Assembly: GCF_018812025.1 (NCBI RefSeq)
Contig: NC_063066.1
Span: forward strand, 11,207,382-11,271,381
DNA: 64,000 bases
From: Megalobrama amblycephala
Lineage: Eukaryota; Chordata; Actinopteri; Cypriniformes; Xenocyprididae
Reading direction: 5' to 3'
A program made the translations under genes and the position numbers. Positions 1 to 23,838 of this stretch are shown piece by piece. The number at the start of each line of letters is the position of its first letter. Position 1 is the first letter of the stretch. The notes beneath the pieces were generated by a model. It saw only the letters and a program-made list of their open reading frames with translations, had not been told where the DNA came from and did no database searches.

Positions 1-1564
1 GTTTGTTTTGGGTGTATTTCTCCCTGAGAACTAGTCATATACACTTTCGCTGGCCAGGGGCCCAAGTGGTAGATTCAACCCCCTCTTTTGCGGGTTGTTT
101 ACCTGGCTTGGGACCTAAACACTACCACGAGCTGATGCCACGTGTTTGTTGAGGTTATAGGCCTTCCAGGCCTTCCTAATATGTGTTGGCGTACGCTGTA
201 CTCCTCTTGTTTATTGAGTAAAAAGTGTTTTTTACTGAGTACACTGCTTGTCGGATTGTGTTGGGTGGATTATTAAGGAGCACTGTGCAGCTTCCCCATG
301 GCTGCCATGGAAGTTATCTGTCTCTGTACGTTAGACAGGTGTTCAGAAAGGCGTTTTACTGAAACGGGTCGTTTCTGGAGTGTACTTCTGTTGTCATGTT
401 GTAAGTCCCTCTCGGGCCTCCATGATTATGTGCTCTTGGCATAGTCTACCTGTTAGGTGAGCTCTGCGCTTCCCCCTTGGGGTTGGGTTTGGTAATAGTG
501 CTTAGCTCCCTAAGCTGGTTATGATGGTTAGGCCTTCATCAGGCCCCATCTTAAGAATCAGCCCTAGGCTGGTTTGTGCTCCCCTTTCAGGGTTTTCTGC
601 GCACAGCCTCCTCAGTGCGTTAATTAAGCACTGGGTAGATCCTAGGTGAGCGGATTATCTCCCCTCGATATGAGGGTTCATAGCATTCAGCTGAGTTCTG
701 CTCTCCAGGATGCCCGTCTCTACGCGTGGGTCTGAGCTGGTTTCTGCCTTTCTGCAGTCACTCTTACCTATTTTCTTCTTCAAGAATGCTTTCTAGAGGC
801 TCTGTATTCAGACAGGGTTGGCCTGGACTAAGTCTGTTCCCTTAGAGGACCAGGTCGGCCTCCCTGGTGGCAATGAGGGTGACCCCGTTCCCCTCAAGAG
901 TGGCTGGCCGAGGTTCCCTTTGGTTCCTTGGCCACATTCCCTTAAAGGGACCACTTTTCCTTCGGGAAAGTGGGTCCCGGACGCCTTAGCGATTTCTTTA
1001 GGCTCTATTTGTTGAAAGAGAAAGGTAGTAGCCTTTTGGAAGTTCAGCTTGGGCTGTTGGCCAAAGGGAATGCTGTCACTGACAGCCTGGTGTGACCCGA
1101 GGGGGAGTTGCTGGGCAGTTTGAGAACTGCCTTGAGGTCTTTGCCTCAGCCATATTTTTTGGCAGGCACTCTCCTTAATCATGGCGGCGTTGGTATATCG
1201 TTCCCCAAAGCGTGGCAACGCAGAGTTGAGTTCCCTTCGAAAGGGAACGTCTCAGGTTACTCATGTAACCATGGTTCCCTGAGAACAGGGAACGAGACTC
1301 TGCGTTCCTTTGCCATGCTTCAGGCGGCCTGCTGGGCAGTCCCTTCAAGACGATGGATAATGACTGCTCCCGCGGGCGCGCTTTTATACATCCAGGTCGC
1401 GCCCCTATGACGTCATAGGCTGTCGCCGGCCAATGAGCATTGGCGTTGTTGGATAGTTGGTTTTTCAGACACCCAGTCACGTGTGACGTTCCCCAAAGCG
1501 TGGCAACGCAGAGTCTCGTTCCCTGTTCTCAGGGAACCATGGTTACATGAGTAACCTGAGACGT
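1..1564. mobile_element. End of a repetitive element with perfect 60-bp inverted repeats (possibly DIRS-like)
   Basis: The sequence here is less AT-rich than its surroundings. A perfect 60-bp inverted repeat lies at 1247-1306 and 1505-1564. A 26-bp stretch is also present in direct orientation at 1201-1226 and 1489-1514. The outer arm ends at 1564, and AT-rich unique-looking DNA follows. The element appears to run off the left edge of the window. Inverted termini plus a nearby internal complementary copy resemble the layout of DIRS-type tyrosine-recombinase retrotransposons. No reverse transcriptase or recombinase domain is readable, so the class is a guess and the repeat status is the solid part. 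Short ORFs at 808-1480 have no recognisable domains. Confidence 0.6.
1247..1564. repeat. Perfect 60-bp inverted repeat pair
   Basis: Arm 1 is 1247-1306 and arm 2 is 1505-1564, its exact reverse complement, with a 198-bp spacer. Each arm contains the motif GTTCCCTGAGAACAGGGAAC, itself an imperfect palindrome. A further palindrome, GTTCCCTTCGAAAGGGAAC, lies just before arm 1. Perfect identity suggests recent activity or strong pairing constraint during replication of the element. Confidence 0.9.
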
Positions 1565-4400
1565 TTTCATGCTTTCTGAAAGAAAAATATTCACTCTGAA
1601 TACTGAAGCCAACAAAGAGATAAAAAGCAATATGACTAACTTTACACCAGTGCTATTTAGAAAAGTTATTAATCGCATTAACAAGTTCACTGTTTGTTCA
1701 GTACAATACAGACTCATAGACCGCACCTTGGTAAATTTATTGTTATTATTAATCTGTATACAAAAAAGCCCTGGTCCATGTGGAGGAAGACAGGCAATTG
1801 GATCTAACAGGAAGTCTCTTATTTGCAGATCACTGTGTCCTAACCTAATGTGTGTTACAAGTATATTACTGACGTGTGTATACAAAAACAAGGGCCAAGA
1901 GGAAACTGCACAATGGAGGGATGTGACAGGCGCCTCGCGCACTCTACATTTCTTCCTTTCTCAGTCTGTCTATCCAACTCCAGTCGCTCTCTCTGCCTCT
2001 CTCCTCTCTTTGCCTGACCATGCAGTGCTCTCAGTCTGACAGTCAGATATTTTGACAGGGCCATAAGGTTAGTGTCTGAGACAGACAGTGTAAGCAGTCA
2101 GCACTGTTCTGCCTGTCATAGCATCAGCACTTCTTCACTCCCCTCCCATCTGTATGAAAGGAGTACTTCCTAGATATGTTGTTACATATCACATTTTCAT
2201 TTTTTTAAATCTATGTAGGTCAAATCACTATAGACAGATATCATTTATTTGTTAGGCTTGTGCTGTTTATCACATGAAATGATTAAATGAGCATAATTAA
2301 ATGTACTGACTCACCCTACATAATTAGGGATCATTTATGAGGTATATTTCATACGCAGATGTTTGTCACAGAATTTTATAACCTGCATAGCTTTGATTTT
2401 ACAGCCTGCATATCTTTACTGGAGCGTGCACACATTGCAGTCTGTACCAGGAATATGTGAATTTTCAGCGGATGTCGTGGGCTGTACTGCTAGTCAGGGT
2501 ACTGGATTTACCATTGTACTGAAATATGACAGAGTCCACAACAACAGGAAGTTGCTCTTCCTTAGGGCACTGGTACAAAGGGGCACCGGAACACAGTGAA
2601 CTGTCCTCACTGTGAGCCGCCTGAGGTATATTTACTAGCCACAGCTTTATTAACCTTTTATTAGTTTTTGCTACACAAAATGCAGTTTGTATGAGGGGTC
2701 TTTTCAAGGATTAGCTCCCCAGAAATTCAAGTTGTATCCTTATGTCATTCCAGAGCTGTATTACTTTCACCTGTGACACAAACAATTTAATATTCAGAAA
2801 AATCTTAAATATATATCTTTTAATTGTTCTTAATTTTATTTATTTATTTGTTTTTTTAAGCAAGGACAGTGAACTTTAATAAACATTAGTGTAAATGTGT
2901 CAGAATTAGCAGAAGTAGTAGGAAAAGAATGTTACAGTGTCACTAAAATGAAATACAAAACTGAACTTAAATTTGAACCAGTTTGAACCACTGTAAACAG
3001 TGAGTCAGTGAGTTTAACTCAAAAACCAGATCATCTAATTCATAAAGTGAATCATAGTCTGTTTTGTGGATTTTCATTTTTGTGTGAACTAGGCTATTCC
3101 TTTAGTTAAAAACGTAAGTATACACTGAGTACTGAAGTATGCACTGTGATGTGTACAAACTGCCAATATTAAAGTCATTATTTAATGATAATGCAAGCCA
3201 AAAGTGAGCTTTTATCCCAAACAGTCAGGAATCTGATCAGTCTAATTGGTGAGTGAATCATTTAGTCCAATTTGTGGCTAAACCGGTTTGTCGAAAAGAA
3301 AAAGGACAATTCGTTCATGGCTCCATGAGTTCAAATCAACGACTCAGTTTTTGCTGAACACACATGCTGTGGAAACCATCAGCTGCTCGTCTTGTGTGCC
3401 ATGTTAATTCCGTGACTATGGTTTGGGCACATGGCCTGCTGGCTCCACCAGTGAGGGGGTTTTGATTCTCTATCATTGATGTGGTATTTAGTCCATTTAC
3501 CCAGACCGTCTGAGACTTGTGGCAGGAATTAGCTACACCGTTGTGCACATACTGCCTTCTTTCACAGACCAGCCAGCCAGTCACATGTCCTTTCCCTGTA
3601 TATTTTCTCAGGGTGACTTTTGTAATGGCTCAACAACAGTCTGCAGAACCTGGAGTCTGTTCCAGGGTTTATATTTAACCAGGAGAGAAAAGCAAGAAAT
3701 GACTAGCTGAGCCAAGGCCCATTCTGTTATCTGACCTACTGACGAGATAGTGCCAAAGAGAAGCATAGAAAATTCTTGGCAAAACAAATAATAATGATTT
3801 AAAGAAAAAAAAAATTTTGAGATCTTTACTCAGAGCATGATGGGAATGCACGTTTGGACGTTTGTCTGGATATGCTGTAGAAAGCACCTTTGGAATGTGA
3901 GCAACAGGGCGTATTTGATTGTAATGAAGTTGATAGGGACTCCAGAGGTATTTTGTTTTGCTTTAAGAAAAACAAGTCAGACCAGAAGGATTACTTTTTT
4001 CCCCATCAAAGAAAAAAAACATTTGCTATTCCTTTCCTTTTTGTTGATTTTTTTTTTTTTTAATAGAAATGGTTGGATTTATGAATCTGATTAGACACAA
4101 AGTAGAAAGATATTCTGTATTTGCTGAGTCATTAATTTGAAAGTGTTTGTTTGAAGGTTATCTAACACCTTATGAACTGACTGAAGACCTTCTGACCTGA
4201 CCTAGAGTCTAACTGAGCAGGGGATTGAGAGGGCTGAACTCAAAGAGAGAGAGAAAATGAGAAACTGAGAGGAAGAAAAAAGGCATATCATTTAGGGGAG
4301 GAGTTTACATACTTCCTTCAGCAAAAGCTCTAAACTCGTGCCACAAGGACACACACATGCACACACACACACACACCCCTTGCCCTACAGGAGCATTACG
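1565..4400. other. Non-coding 5' flank
   Basis: AT-rich DNA without a convincing exon. ORFs of 60-156 codons in this stretch lack domains, biased codon use or splice context. A CA-repeat lies at about 4352-4376. No RNA gene was recognised. Confidence 0.5.
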
Positions 4401-4423
4401 GACTATCATGGTTAGTTTTAGTC

Positions 4424-4513
4424 AGTTTAAAAGGAACTTTTCGCCAACTCCATAGGCACATACTGACAGATCTATGAGGAACGAACACACAGCCGGGAGT
4501 CAGCAGGACAGAG
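4424..4513 (+). promoter_or_regulatory. Candidate promoter / non-coding first exon of sh3tc2
   Basis: A TATA-like TTTAAAAGG at about 4427-4435 is followed roughly 80 bp later by a donor-like site, CAGAG|GTATGC, at 4513/4514. This could be a short untranslated first exon upstream of sh3tc2 on the same strand. There is no direct evidence of transcription; it rests on the TATA-like element, the donor and the position only. Confidence 0.15.
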
Positions 4514-7024
4514 GTATGCTCTCTCTCAGAAACTAATCTGTGTGTGGGTGACTGTGTACTCAGAAATGCTGTTAATATATTTAAGTGGTAGAATACTTTA
4601 GTTATTGATACTCTTTGTTGTCTCTACTGATCTTTTATAGAATACATGTAGTATCTCTTTAAGTCTCTCTTAATATGTAGAACATTTATTTTCTCTAACA
4701 ATATACCAGTTTTTTTTTCACTAACTAAGTTCTAAGAACTTGTTTTTCACATAGTTTAATAGTACCAGCATGTGTGCTTGGGCTTGGGCGACATTCTAAA
4801 CTTAGAGTCTAAACCCTTTACTCAGGTTACAAATCTACCCCTTTATTTTCACTGACATCCACACACTGAACCAGTAACCCAGAGACACACTGCTAACTAC
4901 ACAGTCCCTGGCGTATGGGACCATTCAACTTCTTTGTTGTAGCTTGGCAGCACATTGCTACTGAATGTGACAGTTCAAGCTACAAAACAGAAAGTTGTCT
5001 TAAAATAACATATAGGCTATTGTTATTGTATTAATATACACACAGACTTTAAAATGGTTTTCAAATATTTCAGTGGCCACGAAATGTAATTTTCACAAAT
5101 TTATGTAAAAAAAAAAAAAAAAAAAAATTCAAATGTAGCTGCCAGTACATTAACAAAACATAATAACTACTTCACTATTTAGTATCCTTTAAATGTACAT
5201 ATCACAAGGCTATTTCTATAAATGTCTTTAGAAAGTAACCCCTTAAAGCCAGTGTATAATTCACACACTAGGTGTTCCCAGTGCAAAACACTTGATTATG
5301 GAGTTAAAAATGCCTTCAATTTTCCGTTAAGGACACAGAGAGATTCTCTATGAGAGTTAAAGAGGTATGCTGAGAAATTACTTCAGGCTGTTTACAGCTG
5401 CTCAGACTCACAAGATCTCCAAAGATTCAATTATAATCTGACTGGGTTCTCTCTTTATAAAACAATAACATGAGTCAGTTTATTCTGTATAGATAAGTAC
5501 CCTCTTTGTTAAGTCGCAAGACAGAGACAGTAGTGGTGACACATTCAATCCAGTTGAGACAATCACATTAAAAAGACTGAGAAAGATTTATCAATATAAG
5601 ATTTGAGTATGCTAGACATTTTTTGACATCGCACTATAACTCTATAAGGATACGCCAAAGGTGCTTCTAAAGAACCTCATTCTTAATCATTCTGAAACCA
5701 AATTGCTCCTCAAAAATCTAAATTCTCTAGCTATCAGTGGTTCTTCAACTGGAAAACCAGGGCACATTTTGGGCCCTCAGTAAAACAACCCCCCAAAAAC
5801 AGTATTGTTACATATTTATTTGGTTTTATTTCCTTTAAAAAGCAACAATGTCTTAAAATCTACACCCAACCTAGATCTTTGGAATGAAAGAATTGTCACA
5901 AAGTAATGATGCCAGACAAAAAGAGAGTTGAGCTTTTAAGAGCCAGAGATGTTTGAATGGTCAACCTGTACCTGTCAGCCCTAATATCAAGAAAAGTGAA
6001 ATTTAGTACCAGTGAATAAAGAAATTGCTGTGAGCAATGCCTATTAATTCACTGGGCCTTTTGTCCCCGTATGTCAGCGCTTTGAGAATGCTGCCGCTCT
6101 CACTTTCCACAAGAACCCCTGGCACAGAGAGGCACTGACCAGCCCACACAAACATGCCAGCAGTGCTTCAGAGTGCTTCCCTCATCTGCAGAGTGGATGC
6201 AGAGAGGAAAGGGGAGAGAACGAAATAGATGGAAGTTAGAAATGAGCAGTAGAGAGAGTGCGGTTTATGCTCGAGAGGAAAATGGAAAGGAAGAGAGAGA
6301 GGGAGAGGAGTGACTCCATCGATAAGTGGATCTATTGTCGAGCGGGCACTATTGAACCTGTGTCTGAAGCTGGCTGTGTACATTATGGCATGCTGCTGCT
6401 GCTGTCCAATTCCGTGCCTCAGAAACTGCTTTCCATTTTCAGGTTGGTCCCACCCCGGCTTTAGATTTTTGCAATGAGAAGAAAGAGTAACTTTCACAGG
6501 GGGACATCACAGTGTTTCTGTCAGTCATGGGTAATAGATTTACCCATGAAGGTAATGCAGGATGTGTACTTCCCATAGTTGACCGTTTGTGTGCCTTCTT
6601 GTTGTGCGTAATGCTGTGATTGCCTATTGTAACTAATTACGTACTGTTGTTGCTGTGTGATTACTGGTATTTTGTTTTGCTGCTTGTGTGATTTTAGATC
6701 ATTTACTAGCAGCCGTTGACTAATAACAGGCAAACACTACCCTTTTGTGACAGAAGATTGTATCAATTTGAGGATTTTTAATATTTCTCTTGCCAAGTTT
6801 TAGGCTGATTCGATATGAAAGCTGATGTTTTGCTATGTTTGTCACTGTTTGCATGAGCACATTCCCTCTCTTAGATTTTGGTATGTGTTTTGCACGTTTT
6901 CAATATTTGAAGGCTGTTATTTTGTCGTCAATCGTGTTTGATTAGGCATTTACCCTAAAAGCTTCAGCTTGCCATATAGCTAATTTAATAACACTCCCCT
7001 AAACATCACCCTCCCTTTCAATAG
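4514..7024. other. Non-coding stretch upstream of sh3tc2
   Basis: Contains a poly-A run at about 5107-5127 and a purine-rich tract at about 6265-6310. A short ATG-led segment at 6527-6551 reads MGNRFTHE and ends at a GTAATG donor. It would fit an N-myristoylated start, but it is too short to support alone. No other exon was recognised. Confidence 0.3.
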
Positions 7025-7123
7025 CGATATCACCCGCTGAGCTCGATGCCTTATGGAATGACCCTCCATACACTTTAGCAGCCGTCAGTGAGCTCTTTCC
7101 GCCCAATGACGCCATGACCGCTG
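7025..7123 (+). CDS. Possible 5' exon of sh3tc2 (unconfirmed)
   Basis: A 99-nt segment is bounded by a pyrimidine-rich acceptor ending CAATAG at 7024 and a strong donor CTG|GTAAGA. One frame is open throughout, giving 33 codons that include ELDALWNDPPYT and SELFPPNDA. It enters and leaves in phase 1. That phase suits an exon following an initiator exon such as 6527-6551, because the known human coding exon 1 also ends in phase 1. The peptide does not visibly resemble the human N-terminus, so it may be fish-specific or not an exon. Confidence 0.22.
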
Positions 7124-7707
7124 GTAAGAGGATTTCTTGAGTCAAGCATGAGTATTTCAGAAATAGCAATGTTTGAATATAATTACAAAAGAGTCCATGG
7201 GACGGAGAGTTGCATGATTCTAAATTTGGTGCTTTTGTTTAATAAATGATAGTAAGCAACCATTTGGAACATTCTCTCTTTTCAATGCACAAATCTGGGA
7301 AGGTCATACCCATCCGGAGATGAGGAAGAAGCTATTATTTAAGCCATCTGGCTGATATTTATAGAGCCATTATGATATGGCTTGCACTTCCTGTTTATGT
7401 CCACAACTTTATGAGCTTGTAAACAGAAATACAGCTCCGATATTTTTATATACATGCTAATTAGCACCAAATGAGGAACTATATATGATCATGATCATTC
7501 ATATTCAAACATGGGAAGTGCATGAAGGGAACCTTCTACTTCTTAATTATTCAGTAATACACAGGGCATCACTCTGCAGTCATTCAGTGTTGCTTTTCTG
7601 TAACTTTACTGATTAACCATAAACAGTCATAATCATGATGGACTATTAAAGCTCACTGAGCTACATGCCAACTGCAGCTGAATTCTGTAAAGCTGTGTTG
7701 ACCCCAG

Positions 7708-7856
7708 TTTCCTTTGTTTTGGAATTGGAGATGAGGAAGCGGAGGCTGAGGCCGAGGTGGAGGCAGAAGTCAGAAGCAGAGAGATTTACTGGAGGAGGAA
7801 GGAAACATTCAGCGGAAGCAGCACAATATCTTCAGCAGGAGAACGCTTCTCTCCAG
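7708..7856 (+). CDS. Possible exon immediately upstream of the first certain sh3tc2 exon
   Basis: A purine-rich block sits between an acceptor-like CCCCAG at 7707 and a donor CCAG|GTATCT at 7856/7857. Two frames are open over the whole block, one of them Glu-rich (DEEAEAEVEAEV), but neither joins the next exon in phase. The third frame is open only from 7750 and ends in phase 2, as the exon at 8199 needs. It reads QHNIFSRRTLLS just before the junction. Its N-I and T-L pairs fall at the spacing seen in human SH3TC2. Using it would require a weak acceptor at about 7750. Unresolved. Confidence 0.25.
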
Positions 7857-8198
7857 GTATCTGCAGCATGGATCTCATTGGCCTCCATCTCCATAATGGC
7901 CTTTAATGGCTACACTTCTTAAGCACACTTTCAGAACTAATGCCAGACTTCCTTAATGTGTACACTCAGTCTATGCCTTAATGGTATGTCTTTAGTGATG
8001 TGGTCACTCATAGTGCTGTTCCTGCAAAAAATCCTATTGGTTTGTCTATCTGTTAAACCACTGTGATGTTGGACAGCAGTAATCACACCCAACATTCTTG
8101 TTACTTCTAATGCAACTGATCGTAAGTCTTGGTTTCTTTGTGGTGGATACTTAACTCCATTCCCTTCTGCTTCTTGGAGATGTTGTTTTGTTGTTTAG

Positions 8199-19576
<11,378 letters not shown>

Positions 19577-19914
19577 TTGATTTGTGCATAATGCTATAAC
19601 TCTGAAAAATGCACTTCTTTTAATTAAGCGATAAGACACTTCTCTCCTTTTTTTTTTAAATCAAATGTTGTATGTTGAAAGTCCTATAATATATTTTCTA
19701 TTAGTGTTTTAAGAAAAATTGTAACCATTTTTGCATCATTGTAAATATGTATTTGTATATCTGTAAATATTTTTTTTTTTTTTTTATCAGTCTACCCTCA
19801 CTGAGGACTCTTAAAACTATTACTTAATTAAAACTTAAGAAATTCTTTCAACGTCCATGGACACTGTACTGGTTCCATAGCATGTGCATATATCACTACA
19901 CAAAGCTCTCATTG

Positions 19915-19920
19915 AATAAA
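19915..19920 (+). terminator. Candidate polyadenylation signal of sh3tc2
   Basis: AATAAA lies 339 nt after the sh3tc2 stop codon, the first canonical hexamer seen downstream. Another AATAAA-containing stretch lies at about 19956. The 3' UTR between contains T-runs (about 19646-19657 and 19769-19786). The actual cleavage site is not visible. Confidence 0.4.
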
Positions 19921-19967
19921 TCTTAACCAGAACTGGCTTTACGAGTTAGGCCTACAATAAAAACTTC

Positions 19968-20255
19968 GGTAAAGTTGGTTTTATATTCGCACATTCGGAC
20001 TTCTGATAAATTCAGACTTTCCAATAAATGTGCAATAAATTAATGTTTGCGAATTTTAAGCAGCGACTGCTTAACAGCGATATTGACAACCAACGATTGT
20101 CAACTTACAACATTTTTCACAGTCGATCAAAATAAGCAAGTATTGTTTTAATGGCATATTTACTTGTGAATGTCCACTGAATGTCCAATGTAGTGTGATT
20201 AACAAGGCTATTGAATACGGATGTCCGAATGTGCGAATATAAAACCAACTTTACC
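19968..20255. mobile_element. Inverted-repeat MITE just downstream of sh3tc2
   Basis: Ends GGTAAAGTTGGTTTTATATT and AATATAAAACCAACTTTACC are exact inverted repeats continuing inward through a CGCACATTCGGA block. About 288 bp, non-coding. It begins about 50 bp past the candidate poly-A signal. Confidence 0.8.
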
Positions 20256-20642
20256 CAAGTCAATAAAATGGGAAGTCATGGGTAACTTGGCAATTAATTC
20301 AAATCATATTTTAAATGTCAAACCTAACCATTCAACATAATCTTGATTTGATTTTAACCACAAACGACCATTCCGAATACACTCATTAATTTGCCACAGC
20401 AACTAACCACTTATAAACGTGCTTAAAAAGGCCAGTAAAAAGAGTTTTCATAGACATGTTACAACTTATCAACCATAAAACTGTTTACCGTATGTGGTTA
20501 CTTACCTTTAGGATGCGTTGTCTTCAAACTTCAGAAACATCTCAAACATACATTCTCCACTAGAGGGAGATGTTGGCTGTGGTAATCGTCCGAATGATTA
20601 AGACGAGAGAAAGCTGCATTTACCTGAGCCGTTGGTTTAAGT

Positions 20643-20782
20643 ACACTCTAATAAAAACTGGTTCTTCAGCGGTTCTTTGGGGTGGTTAAGGTGCTATATA
20701 GCACTTAAAAAGGTTCCCCTATATGATTACGGGCCAAAGAACCATTTTTGGTGCTATATAGCACCATTTTTGTTTAGAGTGT
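20643..20782. mobile_element. Small MITE with ACACTCTAA termini
   Basis: About 140 bp: TACACTCTAATAAAAACTGG at the left, TTTTTGTTTAGAGTGTA at the right, with inverted inner copies of GGTTCTTTGG and repeated GGTGCTATATAGCAC palindromes. Non-coding. Confidence 0.7.
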
Positions 20783-21209
20783 AGCATCCTTCATATAAAT
20801 ATATTTTAATGTGACGCTCTTTTATACTTTCTCAGATATATCTATTGTGTCGATCATCTTCATTCCCTTCATTCTCTTTTAGAAATTATTATAGCAACCA
20901 CAATTTCTGAGAAAATAACATAGTTACTACGGTTATTTTATTACTATAAAATCATTATAAATGAACGTGGTAGGCCTATACTATCTTTCCAAAAAGTGAT
21001 TTATGTCATATGTATTTATTTTATTAATGTTTTTGTTTTGTTACAACGATGATTAAATTCATAAATTCACCCTTCCCTCGAAATCGGAAGTTTCACGTGA
21101 TTCACACCGGAAGCCTGTTGTGATGTGAGTGTGTTTTAATTAATTTCAAAACTTTGTTTTCCTAAATGGCAGCGGGCACTGCTGGCACATATACGGTATA
21201 GTGTGTACC

Positions 21210-21454
21210 TGCTATTCCTTAAGTTTTGGGGACCAAATGTCCCCACAAAGTTAATTTTGACGTTATGGGAACTTTTTTGACCCCATGAGGAAAACGGCTT
21301 ATACATCATACTAAATTAAGTGTTTTGAAAATCTGAAAATGCAGAAATTTTTCTGTGATGGGTAGATTTAGTGTAGGGGGATAGAATATACCGTTTGTAC
21401 ATAAATCATGTATATGGGAAGTCCACATAAAACATGGAAACCAGTGCTCTCTCT

Positions 21455-21518
<64 letters not shown>

Positions 21519-21583
21519 AAAATTCAAAATTTTAAAAATGTTGTTTCCACTATAATAGGCTAGCACAGAATTTAGAGCAAACA
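21210..21583. repeat. Interspersed repeat containing GT/GA microsatellite
   Basis: A block with GTGATGGGTAGATTTAG and TTTTGGGGACCAAATGTCC, related to a block at about 39360-39770 (GTGATGGGTAGGTTTAGG, GGAATGTCCCC). It contains a (CT)(GT)n(GA)n run at about 21447-21517. No terminal repeats were defined. Confidence 0.55.
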
Positions 21584-22339
21584 CATCGACCTCACCTGTG
21601 CATTAAAGGCTATTCAATTGCATTACTAAGATGCATTATTATCATTTAAAATGTGACTTAAAAGACCCAAAATGTGTATTTGATCATTTAAGCTTGGGTC
21701 CCAAATTGCACTGAAACCTAATTACCTTAGAAGCTATTCATTCAAGGGTCTTTCACAAAGTTACAGAGAAAACATCCCAGTTAGCGTCTTGTCATTTAAT
21801 TAAAGGCATCCTTTTCATTTTATCCCATAATGAGCACATGGCTAACTCACACTGGTAAATATTGTGTGCTATGTGTTATGCAATAATTTTAGCCAACAAA
21901 TAATGTATTCCAGTCACAGAGAGAGGACTAAAAGCTTTCTGAAGGGACTTGGTTAAACAGTGCTTTTCATCAGAAGGTTTTAAATTAATATGAGCATTAT
22001 GTTCTTAATGAATTTCTATGCTTTCTATACTGTAATGCAGTGTAAGGTCCAACTCCCACACCATCAGAGCTTCATTGGAGATGAAAACAGAATGCAGGTT
22101 GTTCTCAAACATCTCCAACTATTAGCACTCACTGTGCTATGACAACCTTCTGTCAGCAATTGTTTTAGTGGCTGGGAAATGGGAGTCATTTCGACTTGGC
22201 ACATATAACATGCAGAGTGAGTTGGCTACCTATCCAGTAAAAGGCTGAATTGCAAATGTGCTAGAGTGCCAGAGTGCCAGAGTGCCAGCATCAACCACTT
22301 CACAGATGCTGCAGCTCTGTTTTTTTTTTTTTTTTTTTT

Positions 22340-23838
22340 TTTAAAGACGTCTGTTATGTTCATCAAGGCTGCATTTATTTGATTAATAATAAGGTAAAAG
22401 AGTAATATTGTGAAATATTGTAATATATTTTAAATTGTAAAAAAATATATTACATATATTTCAGTAGCAGTCTTCAGTGTCACATGATCCTTCTGAAATA
22501 ATTCTAATTTGCTGATTTGGTGCTCAACTATTCATGAATAATCATTCTTATAATTATCAATGTTTAAAACATTTTTTGCTGCTTACATTTTTCTGGAAAC
22601 CATGATACATTTTTTTCAAGATTCTTTGGTGAATAGAACATTCAAAAGAACAGCATTTATTTGAAATATAAATCTTTTATAATATTATAAATGTATTTAC
22701 TGTCCCTTTTGATTGGTTTAATGCATCCTTTCTGAATAAAAGTAGTTTTTCCCCCCTTTTTTTAAAAAAAATATATATTTTTTAATCCTTTTGAGTGGTA
22801 GTGTATCACTGTTTCCACAAACTTAAACATGAAAAACTGTATTCAACATTGATAATAATTAGAAATATTTATTGAGCACCAAATCAGCATTGAATGATTA
22901 ACAAGACTGGAGTAATGGTGCTGAAAATTTAGCTTGGTTTACACAGGGGAAAAATTTTACATTTTTAAACGTTTTTTTACCTGTGAAAAAAAAAAATGTT
23001 AATGACTTAAAATAGCTTAAATGTAACTCGACACCCTTGCCTCGTTTAATATACATGGATTAATTAGCCCCGCCTCCACTCGCTTGCACGAGCTCAGACG
23101 AGATCCACTGGTCAGCTTACTGAGGTAAATGCTACACAGTGGTACGCTTTTTACAACGTCGGACACATAACGGTAATTAATATGACTTGCGTTTTGCTTG
23201 ACTGTGTTATCAAACAGTTAATAATGTGTTGCTAATGTTACACAAACCATGTTCAAATTCACGAGTCAGACAGCTGCCTTCTAACAGTCAGTATCCTTAG
23301 AAACGCTTAACAACTCAGAAGGTCAGTGGAGAAAGGCATATAGTTCATCATAACATCATAATATACATCATACACCCGCTATATTGCTAAATCTACAGGA
23401 TATTTCATATCAACAGAAAAATATACCGGTATAACCTTTTGAGATTTCCTTGCGCGGTCAGTTATTGATATGCTAAAGCCCGCTGGCACGTTGACGTGAT
23501 TGGTTACATGGTAGTTTGTGACGTCAGAAACATCAGCTATTCTATACCGCGGGTTTGAGACCGTCTTTGATTTACTGCAGTTTTAAAGAGAAAATACTCA
23601 GCAATGGTGTTAACTTATGAATTTGCACATGGTTTGTCTTAAAGCATGTTAAAAAGACCAGATGGACATATAAACAACATTAAAAACTTGATTTTCACCA
23701 CAGGGGGACTTTAAAATTGTAATAATATTTCATAATATTACTGTATTTTTGATTAAATAAATTCAGCCTTGGTAAGCATAAGATACTTCTTTTAACAATA
23801 ATAAAAAATATTCCAAACTTTTTACTGGTAGTGTATGT
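22340..23838. mobile_element. Tc1-type fold-back remnants interrupted by an insertion
   Basis: Blocks around 22480 (CTTCAGTGTCACATGATCC) and, inverted, around 22905 and 23717-23836 (AATAATATTTCATAATATTA, AGCCTTGGTAAGC) match the element at 43888-44795. The right arm is split by about 0.77 kb of unrelated DNA at about 22945-23712, whose right end reads CACCACAGGGGGACTTTAAA. The left end runs into a T-run at 22320-22342. The structure is degraded, so the limits are approximate. Confidence 0.6.

Noticed and set aside
808..1480. Overlapping ORFs of 100-137 codons in the left repeat
   Set aside because: No domain, open on both strands, and they span the inverted repeats; treated as non-coding repeat.
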